NCBI RefSeq assembly: GCF_000331735.1 | Contig: NC_020126.1 | Coordinates: 1,736,001-1,800,000 of the forward strand | Direction: 5' to 3' | From: Myxococcus stipitatus DSM 14675 | Lineage (GTDB): Bacteria > Myxococcota > Myxococcia > Myxococcales > Myxococcaceae | DNA: 64,000 bases | Shown here: positions 55,120-63,200 of the stretch, in pieces | Layout of the letters: each line of letters begins with the position of its first letter | How positions within the stretch are numbered: the stretch's first letter is position 1 | Program-made: the position numbers and the translations under genes | The notes under the pieces: generated by a model | Told to the model about the DNA's origin: nothing | The model's database searches: none | What the model saw: only the letters and a program-made list of their open reading frames with translations

Positions 55120-56157
55120 GTGAGCCGTTTGATGAAGTCCGCCGTCACCCTTGCCGTGGCTTTGTCCGCCACGGGCTGCTCGGACCCGGTCGACAAGGCG
55201 GCCAAGGCTCGCATCTTCTCGCCCGAGGACCCACCCAAGGTGGTGGCCTCCGCCCAGCAGAAGCTCCCCCCCGAGGACGTCGCGGACAACCCTCAAGTGG
55301 CCCGCCGCATCCTCGGCATGGACGCCGCCGAAGTCACCGAGCGGCTGGGGCCCCACCGCTACCAGGCCAGCCTCGGCTACGAGTGGAGCGCCTCCGACTC
55401 CAACCCGGTGAAGCTCACCGAGACCCGCACCTTCCGCGCGGGGGCCGGGGGAGTCAGCGGCGACTTCCATGGTGTTCTGGAGAACTCGAGGGACCAGGGC
55501 TTGGAGGTGATGCGGGTGGGTGGGCAGGTGTTCGCCCGGAACCGCTACGGCCCCTTCCGCCAGCGTCTGCGCGACCGCGGCATGGCCGAGCGCACCCGCA
55601 CGGAGCTCACCGGCGCCATCCGCGACTTCGACAGCCTCTTCCAGGGGCGGCTCAAGCTGTCCCCGCAGGGCACCGTCACCTATGAGGGCCGCACGGCGTG
55701 GCGCTACGCGGTGACGCTGGCCCCCGCCACCGCGGGGGACACCTCCCGTCCGCTGCCCACGCTGCTGCAGCCCAAGAACGGCGCGGACGAGACGACGAAG
55801 CGGCGCGCGGGCTTCTTCGCCCACCGGCTGCCCCGCTCGCTGGATGGAGAGGTGCTGGTGGACGCGGCCACGTCGGTCGTCCTCAAGGCGCGGCTGGACG
55901 GGCGCATCGGCGTGCCGGCGGACAAGACGTCCGAGGCGGCGGAGCTGCGCATGACGCTGGATGCGTCCCTGTCGGAGCTGGGCAAGGACCAGAAGCTGGC
56001 GCCTCCCGAGCAGTTCCTCCCGGACGCCGACAAGCCCCAGGGCATCGCCGACGCGCTGGACCGCTTCGGCATCGAGCGCGCGAAGCCCGAGGGCGCCAAG
56101 GGCTCGACGACCTCGGATGCCCCGCCCGAGCCCGAGGACGAGGCCGCCGGCGAGTAG
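55120..56157 (+). CDS. Lipoprotein of unknown function
   Basis: A 345-residue lipoprotein: lipobox LSATGC with Cys at about 20 from the GTG start. GGAGG at 55111-55115 favours GTG at 55120 over the ATG at 55132; the signal works with either. The mature part has a charged linker, then a mixed fold (RTFRAGAGGVSGDFHGVLEN and TYEGRTAWRYAVTL), reminiscent of LolA/LppX-like half barrels with long strands, but no family is certain. The acidic Pro/Glu-rich tail is disordered. Confidence 0.75.
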   Translation: MSRLMKSAVTLAVALSATGCSDPVDKAAKARIFSPEDPPKVVASAQQKLPPEDVADNPQVARRILGMDAAEVTERLGPHRYQASLGYEWSASDSNPVKLTETRTFRAGAGGVSGDFHGVLENSRDQGLEVMRVGGQVFARNRYGPFRQRLRDRGMAERTRTELTGAIRDFDSLFQGRLKLSPQGTVTYEGRTAWRYAVTLAPATAGDTSRPLPTLLQPKNGADETTKRRAGFFAHRLPRSLDGEVLVDAATSVVLKARLDGRIGVPADKTSEAAELRMTLDASLSELGKDQKLAPPEQFLPDADKPQGIADALDRFGIERAKPEGAKGSTTSDAPPEPEDEAAGE

Positions 56158-56234
56158 CCACCCGGCCCGGAGGCCCGGACACCCGCGTCATGGGTGGCCC
56201 GGGCCCGGGTCACGCCACGGTGGGCCGCCTGCCC

Positions 56235-56262
56235 TGACGGCCTTGCCCGGACACGGCCGTCA
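56235..56262 (+). terminator. Hairpin terminator after the lipoprotein gene
   Basis: TGACGGCC (56235-56242) pairs perfectly with GGCCGTCA (56255-56262) around a 12-base loop. Confidence 0.55.
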
Positions 56263-56340
56263 GCCCGGTCCGGAGCCGCTCCAAGTGGCTGGATTCACGG
56301 GTGATTCAGGCTGGCGTATGCCTTGCTCTCCAGGCGCGCC

Positions 56341-56859
56341 ATGCGCCACCTCCGCATCCCGCTGGCCAGTCTGTCCGTCCTGCTGGCCACCCAGGCCTGG
56401 GCGGAGCCCCCCGCGCGGAGCTTGGGCGTCACCGTCTTCCCCGTGGGCGCCTACGTCCTGAAGGACGCGGAAGGGGAGCGCGGGGTGGGCTACAGCGCGG
56501 GCCTGGCCTGGAGCTACCGGCGGGAGCAGTCCGTGCTGGAGGTGGGCGGGCACGTGGCCTCCAACCGCCAGCTCACGGAGGCCACGCCCATGTCCCTGCG
56601 CCTCACGCCCGCGGGGCCCCGGAGGGTCCGTCCATACCTGGGGCTGGGCCTGAGCCTGATGGTGGCCCACGGCGAGGAGGTGGCGCGCACGCTCCAGCTG
56701 GGGGCGGAGCTGTGCGGGGGCGTGACGGTGGAGCTGAGCCGCAAGCTCTTCGTCTCCGGGGAGCTGCGCTACCAGAACTTCTCCGCCAACGGCTCCCCCT
56801 TCGCCGGGGAGCGCCAGGAGCTCTCCTCCGCCTTCCTGGGCCTAGGGGTTCACCTCTAG
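56341..56859 (+). CDS. Small outer-membrane beta-barrel-like protein
   Basis: A 172-residue exported protein with a signal peptide (1-21, ending ATQAWA). The mature part has about eight alternating hydrophobic strands with Gly and aromatic residues (for example YLGLGLSLMVAH, GVTVELSRKLFVSGELRYQNF) and ends in FLGLGVHL. This resembles an eight-stranded outer-membrane barrel of the OmpA/OmpW size. Function is unknown. ATG at 56341 was chosen; a TTG at 56323 in frame is less likely. Confidence 0.7.
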   Translation: MRHLRIPLASLSVLLATQAWAEPPARSLGVTVFPVGAYVLKDAEGERGVGYSAGLAWSYRREQSVLEVGGHVASNRQLTEATPMSLRLTPAGPRRVRPYLGLGLSLMVAHGEEVARTLQLGAELCGGVTVELSRKLFVSGELRYQNFSANGSPFAGERQELSSAFLGLGVHL

Positions 56860-56904
56860 ACGTCTCGGCCGCTACAGCTCGGCAGCGACCTGTTGGAAGA
56901 AAAT

Positions 56905-56932
56905 TTGCGTCATCCCTTGCGTCCTCTACAAT
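56905..56932 (+). promoter_or_regulatory. Putative sigma-70 promoter of the small 57004 gene
   Basis: TTGCGT (56905-56910) and TACAAT (56927-56932), separated by 16 bases, form one of the clearest housekeeping-type promoters here. Upstream is an A/T-rich run (GAAGAAAATTT) like an UP element. Confidence 0.55.
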
Positions 56933-56957
56933 CCTCGACGGTTGCGGCCCGGACGCG

Positions 56958-56972
56958 TCCGACATGGTCGGA
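56958..56972 (+). promoter_or_regulatory. Dyad in the leader of the small 57004 gene
   Basis: TCCGAC-ATG-GTCGGA, a perfect 15-bp inverted repeat about 25 bases after the putative -10 element, in the place of an operator or leader hairpin. Confidence 0.45.
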
Positions 56973-57003
56973 TGTTCAGTAGCTGCACAACAAGGGAGCG
57001 GAG

Positions 57004-57339
57004 ATGGAGCGCAAGGTCGGGAGTAGCACGGTGACGGCCAAGGAGGTCAAGGCGGCGCTGGAGAAGACGCGCACGCTGTCGGCCGAGGAGGAGAAGGTGC
57101 TGCGGATGCGGCACGGCGCCGGCGCTTCCAGCACGCAGGCCCCGCTCCCCCGCGCCGCGGGCGACAACGCGGAACTGGCGGACGAGCTTCTTGTCATCGA
57201 GATGCAGTTGATGAAGGCGATGCGCGCGCGCGCGGCGGCCAAGACGCAGGCTCCCAAGGCGGCGGCGCCCCGGACGCGTGAGACGGCCGCCAATCCGACG
57301 AAGGACAAGATCGTCCGCGCCCTCCGCAAGAAGAAGTAG
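57004..57339 (+). CDS. Small basic protein with sigma-region-4-like motif
   Basis: A 111-residue protein. Residues 24-38 (TLSAEEEKVLRMRHG) closely resemble the first part of sigma-70 region 4, where LTPREEKVLRMRFG leads into the helix-turn-helix; the DNA-recognition helix does not follow, and instead there is a Ser/Pro linker, a helix (ELADELLVIEMQLMKAMRAR) and a very basic tail ending in three lysines. It could bind RNA polymerase or DNA. GGAG precedes the ATG and a good promoter lies upstream, so expression is likely. Confidence 0.72.
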   Translation: MERKVGSSTVTAKEVKAALEKTRTLSAEEEKVLRMRHGAGASSTQAPLPRAAGDNAELADELLVIEMQLMKAMRARAAAKTQAPKAAAPRTRETAANPTKDKIVRALRKKK

Positions 57340-57357
57340 TCGCCCGCGCGGCGCCTA

Positions 57358-58878
57358 CTACCGGTTGAGGATGGCCACGAGGCGCACTCCCGCCTCGGGC
57401 AATGCCAGTGGCGTGCCCGAGACCTCCGTGGCCAGTCCTTCCGCGTCATCCGTCCCCCCGCGCGCGTACAGCCCCTTCAGCCAGGCGGCCGCGTGTGGGT
57501 TCCTCCAGAAATCCTCGTTGAAGCGCTCGGTGAGGCGCGCGGTGAGCCGGGTCTCCAGGGCCCACGCTCGCAGGTAGTGCGCCACGTAGAGCTGCGGGTC
57601 CACGTCGTGCAGGAAGAAGCCGGGATGGGGCTCCGCGAAGAGCGCGCGGCGCTGACCGTCGGCGTATTCGTCGGCGCGCTCCGGGGATGAGCCCTTCGTG
57701 TAGAGGGAGAGCTCGTAGGACAGCTTGGCGCAGTGGCGGCGCAGCACGGCCAGGGACTGGAAGGCGGCGAAGCGCATCGTGTCCCGCGCGAGCACCGTGC
57801 CGAGGCCCAGGTAGCGCTTGAGCCACTCGGGGGAGAGGAGGAGCCGCTCGAAGACGGAGGCGTGGGCCTCGGTGATGCCGGCGTCGCCCAGGCGGCGCAG
57901 CTCCATGGGCAGCGTGTCCGAGACGTGGGCGCGGTGCTGCGCGTGGCCCATCTCATGGAGCAGGCTGCCCAACGCGTCGAGCCCCCCGCGAGGCTGGAGC
58001 ACCAGGCGGATGTCGCTCGGCACGCGGATGGCGACGGCGAAGGGGCGCGAGGACTTTCCGGGGCGGTCCTCTTCGTCCAGGCGGATGCGGCCGGTGGCGT
58101 TGGGCGTGAAGCCCCACTCTCCGAGCCACCGCACCACCGCGGGCCAGGCGTCCTCGCGGCGGAAGTGCTCATCGAACCAGGGGGCCTGGAGCGCGGCCTG
58201 GACGTCGTGCCGGCGCGCGTCGCCTCCGGGGAGCGGGCGCAGCAGCGGGTCCATCTTCTTGAGCGCGTAGGCGAGCACGTCGCGGTAGGCGTCCTCGGTC
58301 TGCTTGAGCGTCTGGGCGGCGGCCTCGGCGAGCTGGGCGTAGGCGATGCCGGTGACGTCCTCGCGCAGGGCGGGGTAGTCCGTCGCGCCCAGCTTCTCCA
58401 CGGTGTGGAGGGCGGCTTCGCGGCGGTCTCCCTGGGGGCCTCGCTGCTCCCAGAGGAAGTTGCCCAGGGCGCGCTCCATCTTGGCGCGGCGGGCTCGGAC
58501 GGGCTCGTGGGGGAGTCGTCCGAGGGCCTCGCTGAAGGAGCAGGTCTGGTCGTCGATGGTGAGCACCGCTTGGGACTCGGCCAGGGCCACAGCCTGGGCG
58601 GGACGCGCGGCGAGGGCCTCTTCCACGTGGGTGGCCACCAGCTCGCGCAGCAGCTGGATGCGGCGGACGGCCAGGGTGTCTTCCTTGGCGCGGGCCTTGG
58701 CGAGCGCCTCGTTGGCGGCGGCGAAGGTGTCCGGAGCGGAGAGCTCGGGGAAGGAGGCGTGGAGGCTCTCGAGGGGGAGGTCTCGCGAGAGTCCGGCGCC
58801 GTGCCGGTACTGCAGCGTGGCCAGCTCCGCGAGGAAGTCGTCCAGCCGCGTGCGCACGGAGTGGAGGGGGCGGTCCAT
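57358..58878 (-). CDS. HExGH-type metallopeptidase-like protein (M3-related)
   Basis: A 506-residue, all-helical protein with a zinc-peptidase motif LLHEMGHAQHRAH and, 24 residues after it, GITEAHASVFERLL, where the Glu is the expected third zinc ligand. This arrangement matches M3-type gluzincins. No signal peptide starts at the chosen ATG (58878); an in-frame start at 59061 would add 61 Ser/Pro-rich residues. The substrate is unknown. It is divergent from the pseudouridine synthase gene, with overlap only if the longer start is used. Confidence 0.82.
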   Translation of the reverse strand: MDRPLHSVRTRLDDFLAELATLQYRHGAGLSRDLPLESLHASFPELSAPDTFAAANEALAKARAKEDTLAVRRIQLLRELVATHVEEALAARPAQAVALAESQAVLTIDDQTCSFSEALGRLPHEPVRARRAKMERALGNFLWEQRGPQGDRREAALHTVEKLGATDYPALREDVTGIAYAQLAEAAAQTLKQTEDAYRDVLAYALKKMDPLLRPLPGGDARRHDVQAALQAPWFDEHFRREDAWPAVVRWLGEWGFTPNATGRIRLDEEDRPGKSSRPFAVAIRVPSDIRLVLQPRGGLDALGSLLHEMGHAQHRAHVSDTLPMELRRLGDAGITEAHASVFERLLLSPEWLKRYLGLGTVLARDTMRFAAFQSLAVLRRHCAKLSYELSLYTKGSSPERADEYADGQRRALFAEPHPGFFLHDVDPQLYVAHYLRAWALETRLTARLTERFNEDFWRNPHAAAWLKGLYARGGTDDAEGLATEVSGTPLALPEAGVRLVAILNR

Positions 58879-59045
58879 GGGGGCGCGGAAGCTACCAGGG
58901 GCGGCGTGCGTGAGGGGAGGCGAGGTGGGGTGGCTCGGTGACTTGTGGGAGCTGTTAGCCAGCGGAATCTCCGGAGGGTTGGCTTGTGGTTCCGCGCGCC
59001 TTTCTGTAGCGAGCGACTGCGAACGGGACGTGGAGAGGTGTGGCC

Positions 59046-59975
59046 GTGAAGCGTCGGACATTCCGGGTGGAAGGCGCGGGAGTGGGGCGGGCCGTGGTGG
59101 ACGCGGTGGCCCAGGAGCTCGGCCTGTCCGTGGAGCAGGCGCGCGGGTTGGTGGACGTGGGCGCGGTGTACGTGGCCGGGCGTCGCTGCCGGGAGGCGAA
59201 GACGCGGCTGGTGCAGGGGCAGGTGGTGGGGGTGGTGCTGGAGGAGGGGGGGCGGAGTCCGCTGGCGGAGGCGCCGCGGGCTCCCTCGTTCCGGGTGCTG
59301 TTCGAGGATGAGGAGGTGCTCGCGGTGGACAAGCCCGCGGGGCTCCCGGCGCAGCCGACGGAGGCGCGGGTGGGCGGGAGCCTGGTGGACCAGGTGAGTG
59401 CGTACCTGGGACGCGAGGCGGGGTTGGTGCACCGGTTGGACCGGGAGACGTCGGGGGTGACGGTGTTCGGGAAGGAGCCGCGCGCGACGTCCGCGCTGGC
59501 GGCGGAGTTCCGGCATGGGAGTGCGCGCAAGCGCTATGTGGCGGCGACGGGGCCTGGGTTGCCGGCCTCGGGGACGGTGGACCTGCCGCTGTCGAGGGAC
59601 CCTTCGCGTCCGGGGCGGTGGCGTGCGACGCGTGCGGCCAATGGAGTGCCCGCGCTGACGCACTTCCGCACGCTGTATGCGGGGGCGGAGTTCTGCGTGG
59701 TGGAGTTGCTGCCTCAGACGGGGCGCACCCACCAGCTGCGGGCGCACCTGACGGCGCTGGGGGCGCCGATTCTGGGCGACTCGCGTTATGGGGGCGCGGC
59801 GCGGGTGGGTGGGGTGGAGGTGGCGCGGTGCTTGTTGCATGCGCAGGCGCTGGAGTTGCTGCATCCGCGCTGGGAGCGGCCGATTCGCATGGAGGCTCCG
59901 GTGCCCGAGGACCTGATGCGCTTCTTCACGCTCGCGGGGGTGGAGGTTCCGAGCGGGGCCGTGCCCTTGAAGTAG
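59046..59975 (+). CDS. RluA family pseudouridine synthase
   Basis: A 309-residue RluA-type enzyme, turning uridine into pseudouridine in rRNA or tRNA. An N-terminal S4-like domain (about 1-70) precedes the catalytic domain with LAVDKPAGLPAQP, the catalytic Asp in HRLDRETSG, ARKRYVA and LLPQTGRTHQLRAHL. The RNA target is uncertain. GTG at 59046 has GGAGAGG 8 bases upstream, better spaced than the GTG at 59040. About 280 bases follow without a gene; a short GGGAGG/CCTCCC repeat there may be a weak terminator. Confidence 0.9.
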   Translation: MKRRTFRVEGAGVGRAVVDAVAQELGLSVEQARGLVDVGAVYVAGRRCREAKTRLVQGQVVGVVLEEGGRSPLAEAPRAPSFRVLFEDEEVLAVDKPAGLPAQPTEARVGGSLVDQVSAYLGREAGLVHRLDRETSGVTVFGKEPRATSALAAEFRHGSARKRYVAATGPGLPASGTVDLPLSRDPSRPGRWRATRAANGVPALTHFRTLYAGAEFCVVELLPQTGRTHQLRAHLTALGAPILGDSRYGGAARVGGVEVARCLLHAQALELLHPRWERPIRMEAPVPEDLMRFFTLAGVEVPSGAVPLK

Positions 59976-60257
59976 GACAGGCGACGCGGGGAGGTGGCCT
60001 CCCGGAGGGCTCGATGGCGTGTGGCCACCGGAGCTCGGCCTCCGCCGTCAAGTCTCTCCAGGTCGAGGTCGCTGGCTGCTTGCTCCTGGGCGGATGGCGT
60101 GGGGTGGGTCCATCGAGCCGTCGTCGGGGTGGCGAGGACGTGGCGGGTGCCCTCGAAGAGGCGGGTCATGACGCGGGCCGTGATGGGCTCGGCATTTCGG
60201 ACAGGAAGAAGGACGGTGACAGCCGGGATGGCCGTCGTTGTGTAGACTGCCGCACCC

Positions 60258-63200
60258 ATGGGTGGCGTGAGAAACGGCAAGGGTGCCGGCACGCCGGAGC
60301 CCGAGGCCGTCCGACAGGAGGTGCCTCGAACCGGCATGCTCGACGTCGGGCCGACGGCTGAAGCAGTAGAGGGGGTGGCTCGCCACTTCCGGTCCGCCAT
60401 GCGGTGGCTGCGCGAAGGGTCCTCGGCGCGAGCCTTCGAGGAGCTGGCGAACGCGGGCCGGACGTTGCCCATGTCGCCCCGGTTGGCCGCCGCGCTGGGA
60501 CGCTTCTCGCGTCTGGCGGGGGTTGAGACTGTTGCCATTGAGTTGTTGGGCTCGGTGCCGGTGACAGCGCCTGCGGAGGTGCGGCGCGCGGTGCGCAGGC
60601 AGCTCGCGCGCTTGTTTCGCAAGACGGGGCAGGTTCCTCGCGCGGTGATGGTGCTCGAGGGCGTGGTGGGGGAGTTCCCGGAGGACCGCCGTGCGCGGAG
60701 GGTGTTGGAGGTGCTTCGGGCGAAGCAGGACGGCCGCGAGCCGGGGGCCTCGAGTGGTGTCCTGGGGAGCTTGCCCGCGCTGAAGTCGGGTGTGCGGGGC
60801 GTGTCTGTCGGGGAAGAGGCTGAGTCCCATATGGACACCGTGGTGGATGCGGTGGGCGTGGCTTCGGGAGTACCGACTGTGCCGCCGCCGCGTCGCTCGC
60901 TGACGATGGAGTTGTCCTGGGCCCGGTTCCAGGTCGAGGGCCCCCCGTTGGGATTGGAGACGGAGGGCGTCACCGCTCCCGAGAGCGCTGAGGCTGGGAG
61001 TCCGAGCAGCGGAGATGCGGCGCCTGGGGTGGAGGTGGAAGGGGCGGGACCGCCGGCGCTGTTGGTGCCGTGGGATGTGGCGCCGGAGGAGGGATCGTCC
61101 GGCGGGAGTCATGGACGCGCGTCAACTGCGTGGACGGATGCAGAGTCGCGCGTGAGCGGGACTGCTGTGAACGCTCTGCCCGTGGGAGCGGAGTCGAGCG
61201 CGAGCCGCACCGATGTTGTGGCCGTGCCGGTGGGCGCGGAGTCGAGCGTGAGCGGGGCTGCCGCGAACGGTCTGCCCGTGGGAGCGGAGTCGAGCGCGAG
61301 CCGCACCGATGTTGTGGCCGTGCCGGTGGGCGCGGAGTCGAGCGTGAGCGGGGCAGCCGCGAACGGTCTGCCCGTGGGAGCGGAGTCGAGCGCGAGCCGC
61401 ACCGATGCTGTGGCCGTGCCGGTGGGCGCGGAGTCGAGGGCGAGCGGGACAGGCGCGAACGGTCTGCCCGTGGGAGCGGAGTCGAGCGCGAGCCGCACCG
61501 ATGCTGTGGCCGTGCCGGTGGGTGCGGAGTCGAGTGTGAGCGGGACAGGCGCGAACGTTCTGCCCGTGGGAGCGGAGTCGCGCGCGAGTCGGACCAATGC
61601 GGCGGAGCTTCCCGTTGATGCGAAGTTGAGCGTGAGCCGAACCGACGCGGTGTCACTGCCTGTCGGTACGGACTCAAGCGCAGGCCAGACAGATGCGGTG
61701 CCTGTTGATGTCGAGTCCGTCGGAGACCGGACTGCTGCGGTGGCACTGCCCGTCGGCGCGGAATCGAGCACGAGTCGGACTGATGCGGTGGCGCTGCCCG
61801 TTGATGTCGAGTCCATCGGAGACCGGACTGCTGCGGCGGCACTGCCCATCGGCGCGGAATCGAGCACGAGTCGGACTGATGCGGTGGCGCTGCCCGTTGA
61901 TGTCGAGTCCATCGGAGACGGGACTGATGCGACGGAACTGCCCGTCAGCGCGGAGTTGATCGCGAGCCGAGTTGATGTGGTTGCTCGGCACGAGGGTGCG
62001 GAGCCGCACGGTCGACAGGTGGATGGGGAACAAGCGCCTCCAGATGAGTCGCGAAGCGAAAACACAGAGTCCGCACTTGCTGCGTCTGAGCACGGAGCGT
62101 CGAGCAAGCGTGGGCCTGATGTGTCCTCACCCCTGTCGGTTGACGAACGAAGTGGACTCAATCCCGCCACGACGGCTGTATCCCGAGCGGATGCGTCGAG
62201 TGTGCGTGGCGCGGAGGTGTCCCGGTCGTCTGTCGATGACGCCCAGGCCGGTTCGTTGGCCTCGCCAGTCGATGCGAAGGCAGGCGCCGACCGGAGCCAG
62301 TGGGAATCACCCCCTCTGGAGCATGAGACCTCCACGAATGAATCTGCCGAGTTGGCGGGTGCGGAGCTCAACGCAAGCCGTGGTGGCGAAGCCGTCTCGG
62401 CATCGAGCAGCAGCACGACGGATGTCGCGGCAGCTCAGGCGAGTGGGGCGCCAGTCGATGCGGTATCTCGGCAGCCACACCAGGCGAGCGTGAACCGCTC
62501 CATCGCATCGGATCCGCCCGTTGCAGCCTCCGTGAGTGTGGCTCGGGCTGAAGAGTCCGCGGAACCAGTCGACGACATCGCATCGCGCGCTCCCCTTGCC
62601 GAGGCGAAGACTTCGTCGACAGGGTCGGCACAAGGCGCCGAGTCGCGACCAGCGGAGTCGGGGCATTCGACAAAGGGCGCTGCATCCAAGCCAGAAGCCC
62701 CGGCCCGGCCGGATGCGCGCCACAGCGCCACGCCGCCCCCCTCGACAGGGTCGGAGGCGGAAACAGACCTTCGTACGAAGACCGTGGTCGAGATGCCCGG
62801 CATCGCGCCCGAAGCGCTCTGGGTCCCATGGAGCGACCCTGTTGTTCCCGATGCCCAGCTGGTGCCTGGGCGCACCATCGCGCCCGTGGCACCGAAGGCT
62901 TCACCGCCACCGGTCAAATCCCCGGCAACCGTGGAGCCCTCTCGTGCGCGGACTCAGGTCATCCCAGCGGTGACCCCGAGCTTCGAGAAAGACGCGCCTC
63001 GCTCAGAGACCATGGAGGTGCCACTCGCGGACCTTCTCGCCGCACTGGGGGGCGCACTACCAGGGAAGGAATCCCTCGGCCAACCGAAGCCCGTGGCGAG
63101 CGTTCCCTCCACTCCGCGCTCGGACTCCGTAGCTCCCACGAGCACGGAGAAGCCCGGGGCGTCGGCACCTGGCAAGGAAGAGTCCGCCGAGGAATGGGCG

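Noticed and set aside
61109..62416. A 435-codon minus-strand frame with regular repeats (SAPTGTATASVRLALD)
   Set aside because: It is the antisense image of the in-gene repeat. The plus-strand frame is longer, continues on both sides into TPR-like sequence and has a natural start.
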